A stretch of 64,000 bases of DNA from Sulfurospirillum cavolei (GTDB lineage Bacteria; Campylobacterota; Campylobacteria; Campylobacterales; Sulfurospirillaceae), in assembly GCF_000813325.1 (NCBI RefSeq), contig NZ_BBQE01000002.1. The stretch is one strand, 5' to 3'. Under the pieces are notes generated by a model that was not told where the DNA came from, ran no database searches, and saw nothing but the letters and a program-made list of their open reading frames with translations. A program made the position numbers and the translations under genes. Below are positions 57,452-64,000 of the stretch, piece after piece. Every line of letters begins with the position of its first letter. Within the stretch, counting starts at the first letter, position 1.

Positions 57452-57664
57452 TTAGTCGATAATCGCATCTAATTTAACTTTCCCCTCGGCAATTTCCATA
57501 AGGGCGATGTCCGTAAATTTTTGCTTATTTTTATCCGCTTTGATTAAAGGTTCGGCACCGTTAGCTAGTTGATCGGCTCTTTTTGCCGTTAATAAAACCA
57601 GCTTATAGCGATCTTGTCCTACGAACTGTAAGGCTTTTGCCGTAATCTCTTCCATTCTTTGCAT
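57452..57664 (-). CDS. rpoZ: RNA polymerase omega subunit
   Basis: A 70-residue protein with the omega core MEEITAKALQFVGQDRYKLVLLTAKRADQLANGA followed by a short acidic end. Standard place in front of spoT. Confidence 0.92.
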   Translation of the reverse strand: MQRMEEITAKALQFVGQDRYKLVLLTAKRADQLANGAEPLIKADKNKQKFTDIALMEIAEGKVKLDAIID

Positions 57665-57684
57665 TCGTTTTCCTTGGTATTAAT

Positions 57685-58410
57685 TTATTTTTGATTGTTT
57701 CGCACGATAGAGCAATTGTCTAAATTGCCTTCGATAATTTTGAGCAAATTGCCTTTTTCAAACATATTGCACACCACGATCGGTAAATGGTTGTCTTTAG
57801 CAAGCGCGATCGACGTATCGTCCATTACCTTAATGCTATCGTCCATAGCGCGATCATAGGTTAATTCATGTAGTTTTTGGGCATCGAGAAATTTTTTAGG
57901 ATCTTTATCGTATACGCCGTCGACCTTGGTCGCTTTAATAATCATATCCGCCCCGATTTCGATAGCACGCAACGTTGCCGCCGTATCGGTCGTAAAAAAC
58001 GGATTGCCCGTACCCGCCGCAAAAATGACAATACGTTCTTTTTCGAAATGGCGCTGAGCACGTCTGACGATAAACGTTTCACAAATCGCTTCCATTTTAA
58101 TCGCGCTTTGAACGCGTACTTCCATGCCGACATGTTCTAACGCCTCTTGCATCGCAACGCTGTTGATGACGGTTGCAAGCATCCCCATATAATCGCCGCT
58201 CGTGCGTTTAATGATGCCGTCTTTTGCGGCACTCACGCCGCGAATGATATTTCCGCCGCCGATTACGATACCGACTTCGATATTGTGCGTGACCAGTGAT
58301 TTGATTTCGTCGGCAATAAATTTTAAAATAGACGTATCGATCCCAAACCCGTTATCTCCGGAAAGTGCTTCTCCGGAAAACTTAACTAAAACCCTTTTTC
58401 TCTTCTGCAT
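57685..58410 (-). CDS. pyrH: UMP kinase
   Basis: A 241-residue hexameric bacterial UMP kinase of the amino acid kinase fold: RVLVKFSGEALSGDNGFGID (about 5-24), VIGGGNIIRG, GDYMGMLATVINSVAMQEALE, ERIVIFAAGTGNPFFTTDTAATLRA and KATKVDGVYDKDPKK. Converts UMP to UDP. First of the pyrH–rpoZ–spoT–tyrS run; a spacer of 77 bases separates it from the EnvC-like gene. Confidence 0.95.
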   Translation of the reverse strand: MQKRKRVLVKFSGEALSGDNGFGIDTSILKFIADEIKSLVTHNIEVGIVIGGGNIIRGVSAAKDGIIKRTSGDYMGMLATVINSVAMQEALEHVGMEVRVQSAIKMEAICETFIVRRAQRHFEKERIVIFAAGTGNPFFTTDTAATLRAIEIGADMIIKATKVDGVYDKDPKKFLDAQKLHELTYDRAMDDSIKVMDDTSIALAKDNHLPIVVCNMFEKGNLLKIIEGNLDNCSIVRNNQK

Positions 58411-58487
58411 CGTGTGTAAACCTTTCTTTTCTAAGCATAGAAAATTTGTTCATTTTAGCAAAAAAGAGCTAGAAGCCTTCTTAAACG

Positions 58488-59720
58488 TTATTTGGCACCG
58501 ATGAGTTCCAGCGGATCGATGTGGAAATTTTTCTGCGTAACTTCGAACGTTAAGTCGTTATCGACCCGACCGATAATATAGCCTTTTTTGATTTTTTGTC
58601 CGACTTCGATCGTCGGAGCGATTTTCGATAAATGGGCATAAATGGTATGAATATCGTCGCCGTTTTCGATGATGACGACCTTTTCCATAGAGGCAGTATC
58701 TTTTGCGAAAATCACCTTGCCGTTTAAAACACTTTTGACCGTCGCATCGGGCGTATTGGAACTTAACACGACCGATTCGTTAAAAATTTTAATCTTATAA
58801 ATCGGATCGACGTAATCGCCGAAACGTCGTTTGACGCTAAAACTATCCAAGGGCGCAATCGTCTTTTCTCCGACGTATTTCTTAACGTTACTGTTTTGAT
58901 ACGACGATCCGATTTGCTTAATTCCCGTATCGCCGACGGCAGCAGTTTGCGGTGCCTTATCGCGTTTGGCGGCGGCATTTTTCTCGGCTAATCGTTGATT
59001 CTCTTCTTGAACTTGAATAATTTTGAGTTTTTCCAAGGTCGCACGCAATTCGTCACGCTCTTTTTGAATATCGTCTAGCTGTTTTTTATAGTCTTCTTTC
59101 TTTGCATTCAAAGCGACAATAGAACTTTCACGTTTTTTTTCCAAAGCGACCAATTCGTCTTTTTTACTTTTTGCGCTTTGAATTTCGCCGTGAATCGTTT
59201 TAATCTCTTGGCTTTGCGAATAAATTTGATCGTTGATGAGTTTGTAATCGCTTGCAAGCTTACTAAACTCTTTACGCATAATCGTATCCATCTTCTGCAA
59301 CACTTCATCCACCAATATACCGTCTTCGTTATCGAGATAATCGCTATCGGAAACCAGATAAAACGAAAAATCTTCGGCAATGATTTTAATAATTTTCTGC
59401 TCCAAATCCTTCTTTAAAGAGGAGAGCTGTTGCGTATCTTTGGTCAACTTATCGAGGTATTCATACTTGCGCTGAACCGCTTCTTGCGACTCGCTGATAT
59501 TTTGGCTTAAATCGGCGATTTTGTCTTTAATCTTCTCGATATTTTTTTCTTCGTTCATAATATCGTTGGCGATGTCTTGAAGCTTTCCGTGCAGTTGCTT
59601 TTCCGTTTGCATCTTTTCTTCAAGGGTTTTTGATTTTTCCGTAATCTTTTGCGTCGTGTTCGGTGCGCCGATACATGCTAAAGGCAGCACGAGAGCAAGA
59701 ACGATGGAACAAAGTCTCAT
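58488..59720 (-). CDS. EnvC-like murein hydrolase activator with degenerate LytM domain
   Basis: A 410-residue exported protein: signal peptide, then coiled coil over about residues 25-250 and a C-terminal M23/LytM domain. The metal ligands of active M23 enzymes are not kept: the HxxxD segment reads FGDYVDPIYKIKIF, the usual final HxH is YAHLSK plus TFEV without the ligand His. It therefore should not cut peptidoglycan but activate an amidase, as EnvC does. It follows ftsE and ftsX directly (four-base overlap with ftsX), the usual FtsEX–EnvC arrangement. Confidence 0.85.
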   Translation of the reverse strand: MRLCSIVLALVLPLACIGAPNTTQKITEKSKTLEEKMQTEKQLHGKLQDIANDIMNEEKNIEKIKDKIADLSQNISESQEAVQRKYEYLDKLTKDTQQLSSLKKDLEQKIIKIIAEDFSFYLVSDSDYLDNEDGILVDEVLQKMDTIMRKEFSKLASDYKLINDQIYSQSQEIKTIHGEIQSAKSKKDELVALEKKRESSIVALNAKKEDYKKQLDDIQKERDELRATLEKLKIIQVQEENQRLAEKNAAAKRDKAPQTAAVGDTGIKQIGSSYQNSNVKKYVGEKTIAPLDSFSVKRRFGDYVDPIYKIKIFNESVVLSSNTPDATVKSVLNGKVIFAKDTASMEKVVIIENGDDIHTIYAHLSKIAPTIEVGQKIKKGYIIGRVDNDLTFEVTQKNFHIDPLELIGAK

Positions 59721-60526
59721 ACACGTCCTATCTTGCGCGCGACGATACTGACCGCAATCAAAGCAAATACGAACGACGCCCCCACCAAAACCGATCCTTC
59801 GTATAGCCAGTTAAACGACGGTAAAACAACGTCGAGTTCTGCCGCATAGGCTTGGGCAAGCGGAAGTCTGGGAACGATGTCGTAAAACGCACAAACGCAA
59901 AGTGCGCTTAAAAGCGTATCGACAAGCGTCATACGGTACAACATGGCACTTTTCATAAAAAAAGACGCCCCAAAAAGCGCCATAATCGCCATACGCCTTT
60001 GATGTTCGTAAATCCAAATACGGATCTGTTTTAAGATCAATAAAACGGCGATACATGCAACGAAAAAGGTAAAAATATAGACCATTGCTTGAAGCAATAA
60101 AAACATCTTAAACATTTTTTCATGCGTTTTCGCAAAAGTCTCGACGCGCGAAATAGTCGTGATAGACGAAAGCTTTTGCTTAATCGTTTCGATGCGTTTT
60201 TTATCGGGTAAACTCCCGAGTTTCAACGAGTAAAATTTGGGGAGAGCTACTTGAAGCAAAGCAAGATTTTTGGATGACATCTCGTTTTTCAATCGGTCTA
60301 AAATCTTTTTACTGCTAATTTCCGAAATCGACTCAATCTCCGGAATCTGTTTTTGCAACTCTTCTTCTTTCAATTCAGCGGACGAAACAACGACAATTGC
60401 GTAATCGTTTACGATTTTAGAAGCATAATCGTTGACGATACTTTTAATGACGTTCGTAAATTGAAACGAAAAAAGCAGAACAAAGCTTGAGATAAAAATG
60501 GAAAAATGGCTGCTAATTGACTTCAT
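59717..60526 (-). CDS. ftsX: cell division ABC permease FtsX
   Basis: A 269-residue membrane protein with four hydrophobic segments (about 10-30, 145-165, 190-210, 240-262) and a periplasmic loop between the first two. The segment ILKQIRIWIYEHQRRMAIMALFGASFFMKSAMLYR corresponds to the cytoplasmic coupling element of FtsX. Works with FtsE and the EnvC-like protein to control septal amidases. Overlaps ftsE by 14 bases. Confidence 0.9.
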   Translation of the reverse strand: MKSISSHFSIFISSFVLLFSFQFTNVIKSIVNDYASKIVNDYAIVVVSSAELKEEELQKQIPEIESISEISSKKILDRLKNEMSSKNLALLQVALPKFYSLKLGSLPDKKRIETIKQKLSSITTISRVETFAKTHEKMFKMFLLLQAMVYIFTFFVACIAVLLILKQIRIWIYEHQRRMAIMALFGASFFMKSAMLYRMTLVDTLLSALCVCAFYDIVPRLPLAQAYAAELDVVLPSFNWLYEGSVLVGASFVFALIAVSIVARKIGRV

Positions 60527-61184
60527 GCAAAACGCCGCCTTCTAAAAAGTAGTGTTTATAGTCAATTCCCAAAGTTGAAGGAATATTGTGCGTTACCACG
60601 ACAACCGTCGTACCTAAATGCTCTTTGGCACCTTTTAATAAATTCCAAATGACTTCGCTGGAGTAGCTATCCAGATTTCCGGTCGGCTCGTCCGCCAAAA
60701 TCAAAATCGGATTGTGCGCTAAGGCACGCGCCATCGCAACGCGTTGTTGCTCTCCGCCGCTCAGCTCGTAGGGATATTTATTGATTTTATGTAACAATTT
60801 GACATGTTTGAGCAATTTATGCGCTTGTTTAATGCAAACGCTTTTGGAAAATCCTCCGATAATCAGAGGAAGCATTACGTTTTGTTCCACCGTCCATTCG
60901 TCGATAAGCTTATAATCTTGAAAAACGACGCCTAAATACCGCCGTAAAAGATTGAGTTTCGAGCTGCCGATATTTCTAAAATCGACGCCGCACACGTTCA
61001 ACTCGCCGTGATTGGGCAAAAGTTCGCCGTAAAGCGACTTGATAATCGTCGATTTTCCGCTACCGCTTTTACCGGTAATAAAAACAAATTCTTGCGCTTT
61101 AATCGCCATATTGGCATCGGTAATAACGGGCTCGTCGCGTTCGTAACCGATGTTTAACCCGCTTGCTTTAATGACGTATTCCAT
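60513..61184 (-). CDS. ftsE: cell division ATP-binding protein FtsE
   Basis: A 223-residue ABC ATPase with Walker A FITGKSGSGKSTIIK (about 33-47), signature YELSGGEQQRVAMARAL and Walker B ILILADEPTGNLD, followed by VVVTHN. ATG 61184 chosen over TTG 61199 because GAAGAG stands before it. Overlaps the end of trmB by 17 bases. Confidence 0.92.
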   Translation of the reverse strand: MEYVIKASGLNIGYERDEPVITDANMAIKAQEFVFITGKSGSGKSTIIKSLYGELLPNHGELNVCGVDFRNIGSSKLNLLRRYLGVVFQDYKLIDEWTVEQNVMLPLIIGGFSKSVCIKQAHKLLKHVKLLHKINKYPYELSGGEQQRVAMARALAHNPILILADEPTGNLDSYSSEVIWNLLKGAKEHLGTTVVVVTHNIPSTLGIDYKHYFLEGGVLHEVN

Positions 61185-62346
61185 GGAACCACTCTTCAAT
61201 TAAGGTATGTGCGGCACGATTGCTTTTCGTATCCAACACCCGCTCGGGTAAATAACGCATTGTAGCGTGATCGATAAAAATATAGCACTTTTCGTTCCGC
61301 TCGTTCGCGCCGAACGAGAGACGTATCAATCCGCTGTGCTCGTCGATTGTAAATAGTTCTTCGAAATGAACAAAAAAGCCCTCGCCTCTTCGTAAAATCT
61401 CTTCGAATGCCTCACGCACTTGGGCAAAATCGACATGAAAATCAAACGCCAATCTTCCGATGCGCTCTTTGTCGGGCGAAGCTTGTTCGTTACGCAAAAT
61501 GACGTCGTAAATGTCTTTCTCCATTTTGCGCCAACGATCTTCGTACTTGCTCGTAATTTCCAAAACCGCATTTTTTTTAACGTGAACATCCGCACGCGAG
61601 AGTTGCATCATCTGTTCAAACGCAAAAGAGAAATAAGCGTCGCTGTCCGTTCGAAGCTCCAACGTAGCATTGACATGTAAGACGCGAAGTGCCTCTTCGA
61701 TAAAGGCCGCGGAAAAAACGCGCCGATGCGGTTTTTTATCCCAAGGGACGGGAAAATGCACGAAAATACGCCCGACACTGTTCGAAGACAAAAACTCCAT
61801 AAACTGTCTCGCGTCATAATCAATGACGAAAATATTGTCTATCGATTGCAGTTCGCATTGCTTCAAAACCTGCTCGATAGAGGGCTTGTGAATCTCCAAT
61901 CCGATAAACTGTACATGTGGATTTTTTTTGGCTTGATGCAGCAAATGCCTTCCGCTTCCAAATCCGATCTCGACCCAAATCTCTTTTTGCGTATCAAAAG
62001 CATCGGCAAAAAAATCGATCTCTTTGAGATACGCCGAACATCTCACATCGAGAAACTTTTTCGGTTCGATGTTTGAATGACTGACATGTGCATCGCTCGC
62101 ATCTCGAAAATCGATCAACGCTTTTTGTAAAAAAGAGGCTTGCGTCGGACGGGTAACTTTATCGCCTTTCACTAAAAAACCGCCTGCTTCTTTAGGCAAA
62201 ACGCGGAGCATAAACGTTTCACCGCGGCATGTCGCCAGCACCAAAACATTGCCCTTTTGAGACGTCGCTTGCCAATGAAACGTCGTATCTTGATAGGTGC
62301 ACGGGTAGTGCAAAGGCTTTAACGATCGGGTATGAAAATTCGGCAT
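61168..62346 (-). CDS. trmB: tRNA (guanine-N7-)-methyltransferase, long form
   Basis: A 392-residue protein. The central TrmB domain has WVEIGFGSGRHLLHQAKKNPHVQFIGLEIH (AdoMet motif, about 141-170), VIDYDARQFMEF and the PVPWDKKPHRRVFSAAFIEEALRVL signature. It is about 150 residues longer than E. coli TrmB, with an N-terminal extension of about 110 residues and a C-terminal one of about 50; this long form is normal for Campylobacterota. Methylates G46 of tRNAs. Confidence 0.92.
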   Translation of the reverse strand: MPNFHTRSLKPLHYPCTYQDTTFHWQATSQKGNVLVLATCRGETFMLRVLPKEAGGFLVKGDKVTRPTQASFLQKALIDFRDASDAHVSHSNIEPKKFLDVRCSAYLKEIDFFADAFDTQKEIWVEIGFGSGRHLLHQAKKNPHVQFIGLEIHKPSIEQVLKQCELQSIDNIFVIDYDARQFMEFLSSNSVGRIFVHFPVPWDKKPHRRVFSAAFIEEALRVLHVNATLELRTDSDAYFSFAFEQMMQLSRADVHVKKNAVLEITSKYEDRWRKMEKDIYDVILRNEQASPDKERIGRLAFDFHVDFAQVREAFEEILRRGEGFFVHFEELFTIDEHSGLIRLSFGANERNEKCYIFIDHATMRYLPERVLDTKSNRAAHTLIEEWFHGIRH

Positions 62347-62354
62347 ATCCTCGT

Positions 62355-63614
62355 TTAATCCTTCGGTATCGTAACGACGACGGCATCGGACGGATTAGAA
62401 GCGATACCGTATTTGTCGATGGCGATAATATGGTAAACGTATTCAACGCCGGAAGAGACTTCCATATCTTGATAATTAGGTTCAAAGATACCCGTAAAAT
62501 TCTGTTTTCGCGTCTCTCCGTTTAATTTGTACTCTTTAATAATCGTATATTTAACCGTATTGCGATCCCCTACCCATGAAAGGCGAACGCTTCGACCGTC
62601 ATACTTGACCGCATTGGCAACCGGTGCGGCAAGCGAAGGCATCGTCATGCCCGCAATCGGACTCTCTTGTTGTTTGGACTCTAACCCGTCTTTATCGACG
62701 GCAACGACTTTATAGTAATAAATTTTGCCGTTTTCGTTAACGTAGTCTTCAAACTCCGTATTGGTTGTTTTACCGTAGTAGCTGTACAGCAACGACGTCG
62801 TAGGAGAACGGTAAATTTTATAATGGGTAAAGTCGCTCGTCGTCGAAGGGTTCCATGTTAAAATAACTTTTTTCGGAAGATCGCTCGTTGCGCGTAGCCC
62901 CGTAATCATATCGGGAAGAGCTTTGGTTTGCGCCTCTACGACTTCGCTGGGTCTAGAAACAACGTCGTCAAACGTCTTGACTCTCACACGGTAACGATAG
63001 ACGTAATTATCGCGTAAGCCTTTATCCATGTATTCGGCGTTCAAGCGGCCCTTCACTTTACCGACCTCTTCCCAATCCGTCGATTTGAACTCGTTACGCT
63101 CGATAATATAAGACTCGACGTTTTCGGAGGCATGCGGTCTCCAAATAAGCTTCACGCGGCTTGGAAGCGCACCGATGGCTTTGACGTAAGAAACCGGCTC
63201 GATTCCGCCTATAGTCGGCGTTTTCGCAACGGCTGCCGTCGTCGTTACCACGGCGATTGCACTGAGTTCCGATTCGTGTTTGTCGGGAGAATAAGTGCTG
63301 ATGCGATATGCGTACGTCGTATTGGGTGCTAATTTCGTATCAACGTAATGGGAAACGTATTTGTCTTTAATCGTTGCGATTTTTTTCAACGAATTCCCTT
63401 CGACGCGATACAAATAGTATCCTTCGACCTGATCGTCGTAAAGGGGTGTCCATTCAAATCCGACTTCCGTAGAGCCCGGAAGCGTTCGAAGAGCGTCAAC
63501 ACGTGCCAAAGAGGCATCGACGACCGGCTCTTTAGGTGTTTCAAGCGTTTTTTCGCATCCAGTGATCATGAGAGCTAAAGCAACTAACGATGCCGTCCAA
63601 AGTGATTTTTTCAT
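62355..63614 (-). CDS. fibronectin type III domain lipoprotein
   Basis: A 419-residue lipoprotein (signal peptide ending ALMITGC, Cys20) with four fibronectin type III domains in a row, each with the GYYLYR/YIIER/YKIYR/YTIIK strand and a YAYRIS/YRYRVR/YYYKVV/YVYHII strand. A protein with the same layout stands between trmB and the pseudouridine synthase gene in Campylobacter. Surface or periplasmic scaffold; ligand unknown. The first 74 bases overlap the end of the upstream gene in another frame. Confidence 0.85.
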   Translation of the reverse strand: MKKSLWTASLVALALMITGCEKTLETPKEPVVDASLARVDALRTLPGSTEVGFEWTPLYDDQVEGYYLYRVEGNSLKKIATIKDKYVSHYVDTKLAPNTTYAYRISTYSPDKHESELSAIAVVTTTAAVAKTPTIGGIEPVSYVKAIGALPSRVKLIWRPHASENVESYIIERNEFKSTDWEEVGKVKGRLNAEYMDKGLRDNYVYRYRVRVKTFDDVVSRPSEVVEAQTKALPDMITGLRATSDLPKKVILTWNPSTTSDFTHYKIYRSPTTSLLYSYYGKTTNTEFEDYVNENGKIYYYKVVAVDKDGLESKQQESPIAGMTMPSLAAPVANAVKYDGRSVRLSWVGDRNTVKYTIIKEYKLNGETRKQNFTGIFEPNYQDMEVSSGVEYVYHIIAIDKYGIASNPSDAVVVTIPKD

Positions 63615-64000
63615 TAATCTCGTCCTTCATGAAATGATCTGTTAAATATGCGTTCATATCGTCCCATAACGGTGCTTGAATCGACACGGATTGTCCGCTA
63701 CGAGGGTGTATGAGATAGACACAATACGCATGGAGCATAATTCTAGGGATTGTACCATTTTGGCTCTTAAAGCCGTATAAACTATCCCCTAAGATATGGC
63801 GTGAAAGCGCGCTTAAATGCACGCGAATTTGGTGTGTTCGCCCCGTAAAAAGTTTGGCGGCGATCAATTCGCACTTACCGTTTTTAGAAAGAGCAAGCTT
63901 GGCAAACGCGCTTTTAGCATAGCGTCCTTCTTTCAGTACGCCCATTTTTAGACGATGGTTTAAATGACGTCCGATCGGAAGTTCGACGATCGTATTTTCT
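63541..64000 (-). CDS. RluA/RluD-family pseudouridine synthase, C-terminal part
   Basis: The 5' end lies outside the window; about 152 residues are visible, starting with ENTIVELPIGRHLNHRLKMGV. The family segments PIGRH…KM, LFTGRTHQIRVHLSALSRHILGDSLYG and RIMLHAYCVYLIHPRSG are clear. The catalytic Asp motif (GRLDxxTSG) would be in the missing part. The last 24 residues overlap the FN3 lipoprotein gene. Modifies uridines in rRNA or tRNA. Confidence 0.88.
   Translation of the reverse strand, partial: ENTIVELPIGRHLNHRLKMGVLKEGRYAKSAFAKLALSKNGKCELIAAKLFTGRTHQIRVHLSALSRHILGDSLYGFKSQNGTIPRIMLHAYCVYLIHPRSGQSVSIQAPLWDDMNAYLTDHFMKDEINEKITLDGIVSCFSSHDHWMRKNA

Noticed and set aside
1326..61680. TTACATGT explained only by frequent Leu-His-Val codons
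   Set aside because: The motif is used in three reading frames and also outside genes, so codon preference alone does not explain it.
63541..63614. Possible false extension of the pseudouridine synthase into the FN3 lipoprotein gene
   Set aside because: The overlap is long (74 bases), but the frame is continuous with clear RluA motifs upstream and both proteins are well supported, so the overlap is accepted; an unnoticed frameshift near 63620 cannot be excluded.
1..64000. tRNA, rRNA, CRISPR arrays, insertion sequences or prophage genes
   Set aside because: Looked for clover-leaf-like patterns, regular short repeats, transposase and integrase motifs in gaps and frames; none found.

Overview
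The window reads as a chromosome segment of a Campylobacterota (former Epsilonproteobacteria) organism, most likely Sulfurospirillum or a close relative. Evidence: an nrfHAIJ nitrite-ammonification operon with the fused CcsBA-type NrfI, Campylobacter-like gene order (rluA-type / FN3 lipoprotein / trmB / ftsE / ftsX / M23 / pyrH / rpoZ / spoT / tyrS / NMO / amidase; lptA-lptC-kdsC-hisB; a CbrR-type REC-REC-GGDEF protein; mobB-fbp-small ORF-metG), and extended -10 promoters (TGnTATAAT) without obvious -35 boxes. The call is from gene content only; no search was run. Coding density is very high, no gene-free stretch exceeds about 300 bases, and I saw no tRNA, rRNA, insertion sequence, prophage or CRISPR array.

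Left edge (1-668): the end of a hydrogenase-associated (HycH-like) gene and a HycI-type hydrogenase maturation protease, i.e. the tail of a group 4 [NiFe]-hydrogenase operon.

Region 665-12065 is the most unusual part. Two divergent operons share a promoter region (9462-9684) that carries a 15-nt palindrome. The leftward operon encodes two rhodanese-like exported proteins (tandem duplicates), two TVP38/TMEM64 membrane proteins flanking a CCG-type Fe-S oxidoreductase, a 1002-residue protein that joins a radical SAM domain, an ArsM-like arsenite methyltransferase (all three conserved ArsM cysteines present) and a cysteine-rich C-terminal domain, and an SsuABC-like ABC importer. The rightward operon encodes a 5-methylthioribose-kinase-like protein and a fusion of the two transferases (TIGR04282 and TIGR04283 types) known from arsenosugar gene clusters. 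Read together this looks like a compact arsenosugar or related organoarsenical pathway: methylate arsenic, attach a 5'-deoxyadenosyl group, release a ribose, phosphorylate it and transfer it. The pathway is inference.

Region 12109-21449: lrgAB; then, all leftward, a Crp/Fnr regulator, nrfH, nrfA, nrfI, nrfJ, a second Crp/Fnr regulator and a NarX/PilJ-type (probably nitrate/nitrite sensing) membrane protein. A perfect Fnr-type palindrome sits about 41 bases before the predicted nrfH start site, and a hairpin plus a new extended -10 separates nrfHA from nrfIJ.

Region 21681-32818 (rightward): glutaminyl-tRNA synthetase with YqeY domain, a degenerate GluRS-like paralogue without HIGH or KMSKS, yggT, a lytic transglycosylase, mobB, fbp, a small CxxC protein, metG, a MurF-N-domain-like protein, ybeY and a DJ-1/PfpI protein, with one leftward lipoprotein.

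Region 32827-46582 (leftward): cell-envelope operon (mrdA, an MreD-like protein, acetyltransferase, ysxC, lptA, lptC, kdsC, hisB, rlpA, mltD, tatD, cbrR), lactate permease, recN and nadK. Region 46659-51326 is mostly rightward (lipoprotein, aspS, adk, CinA-like) with one leftward diguanylate cyclase. Region 51286-64000 is leftward housekeeping (amidase, NMO, tyrS, spoT, rpoZ, pyrH, EnvC-like, ftsX, ftsE, trmB, FN3 lipoprotein, pseudouridine synthase).

Scattered over the whole window is the 8-mer TTACATGT / ACATGTAA: I counted 29 sites by eye where about 2 are expected, used in three codon frames, in intergenic regions and in inverted pairs. It behaves like a genome-wide signal sequence of unknown function.
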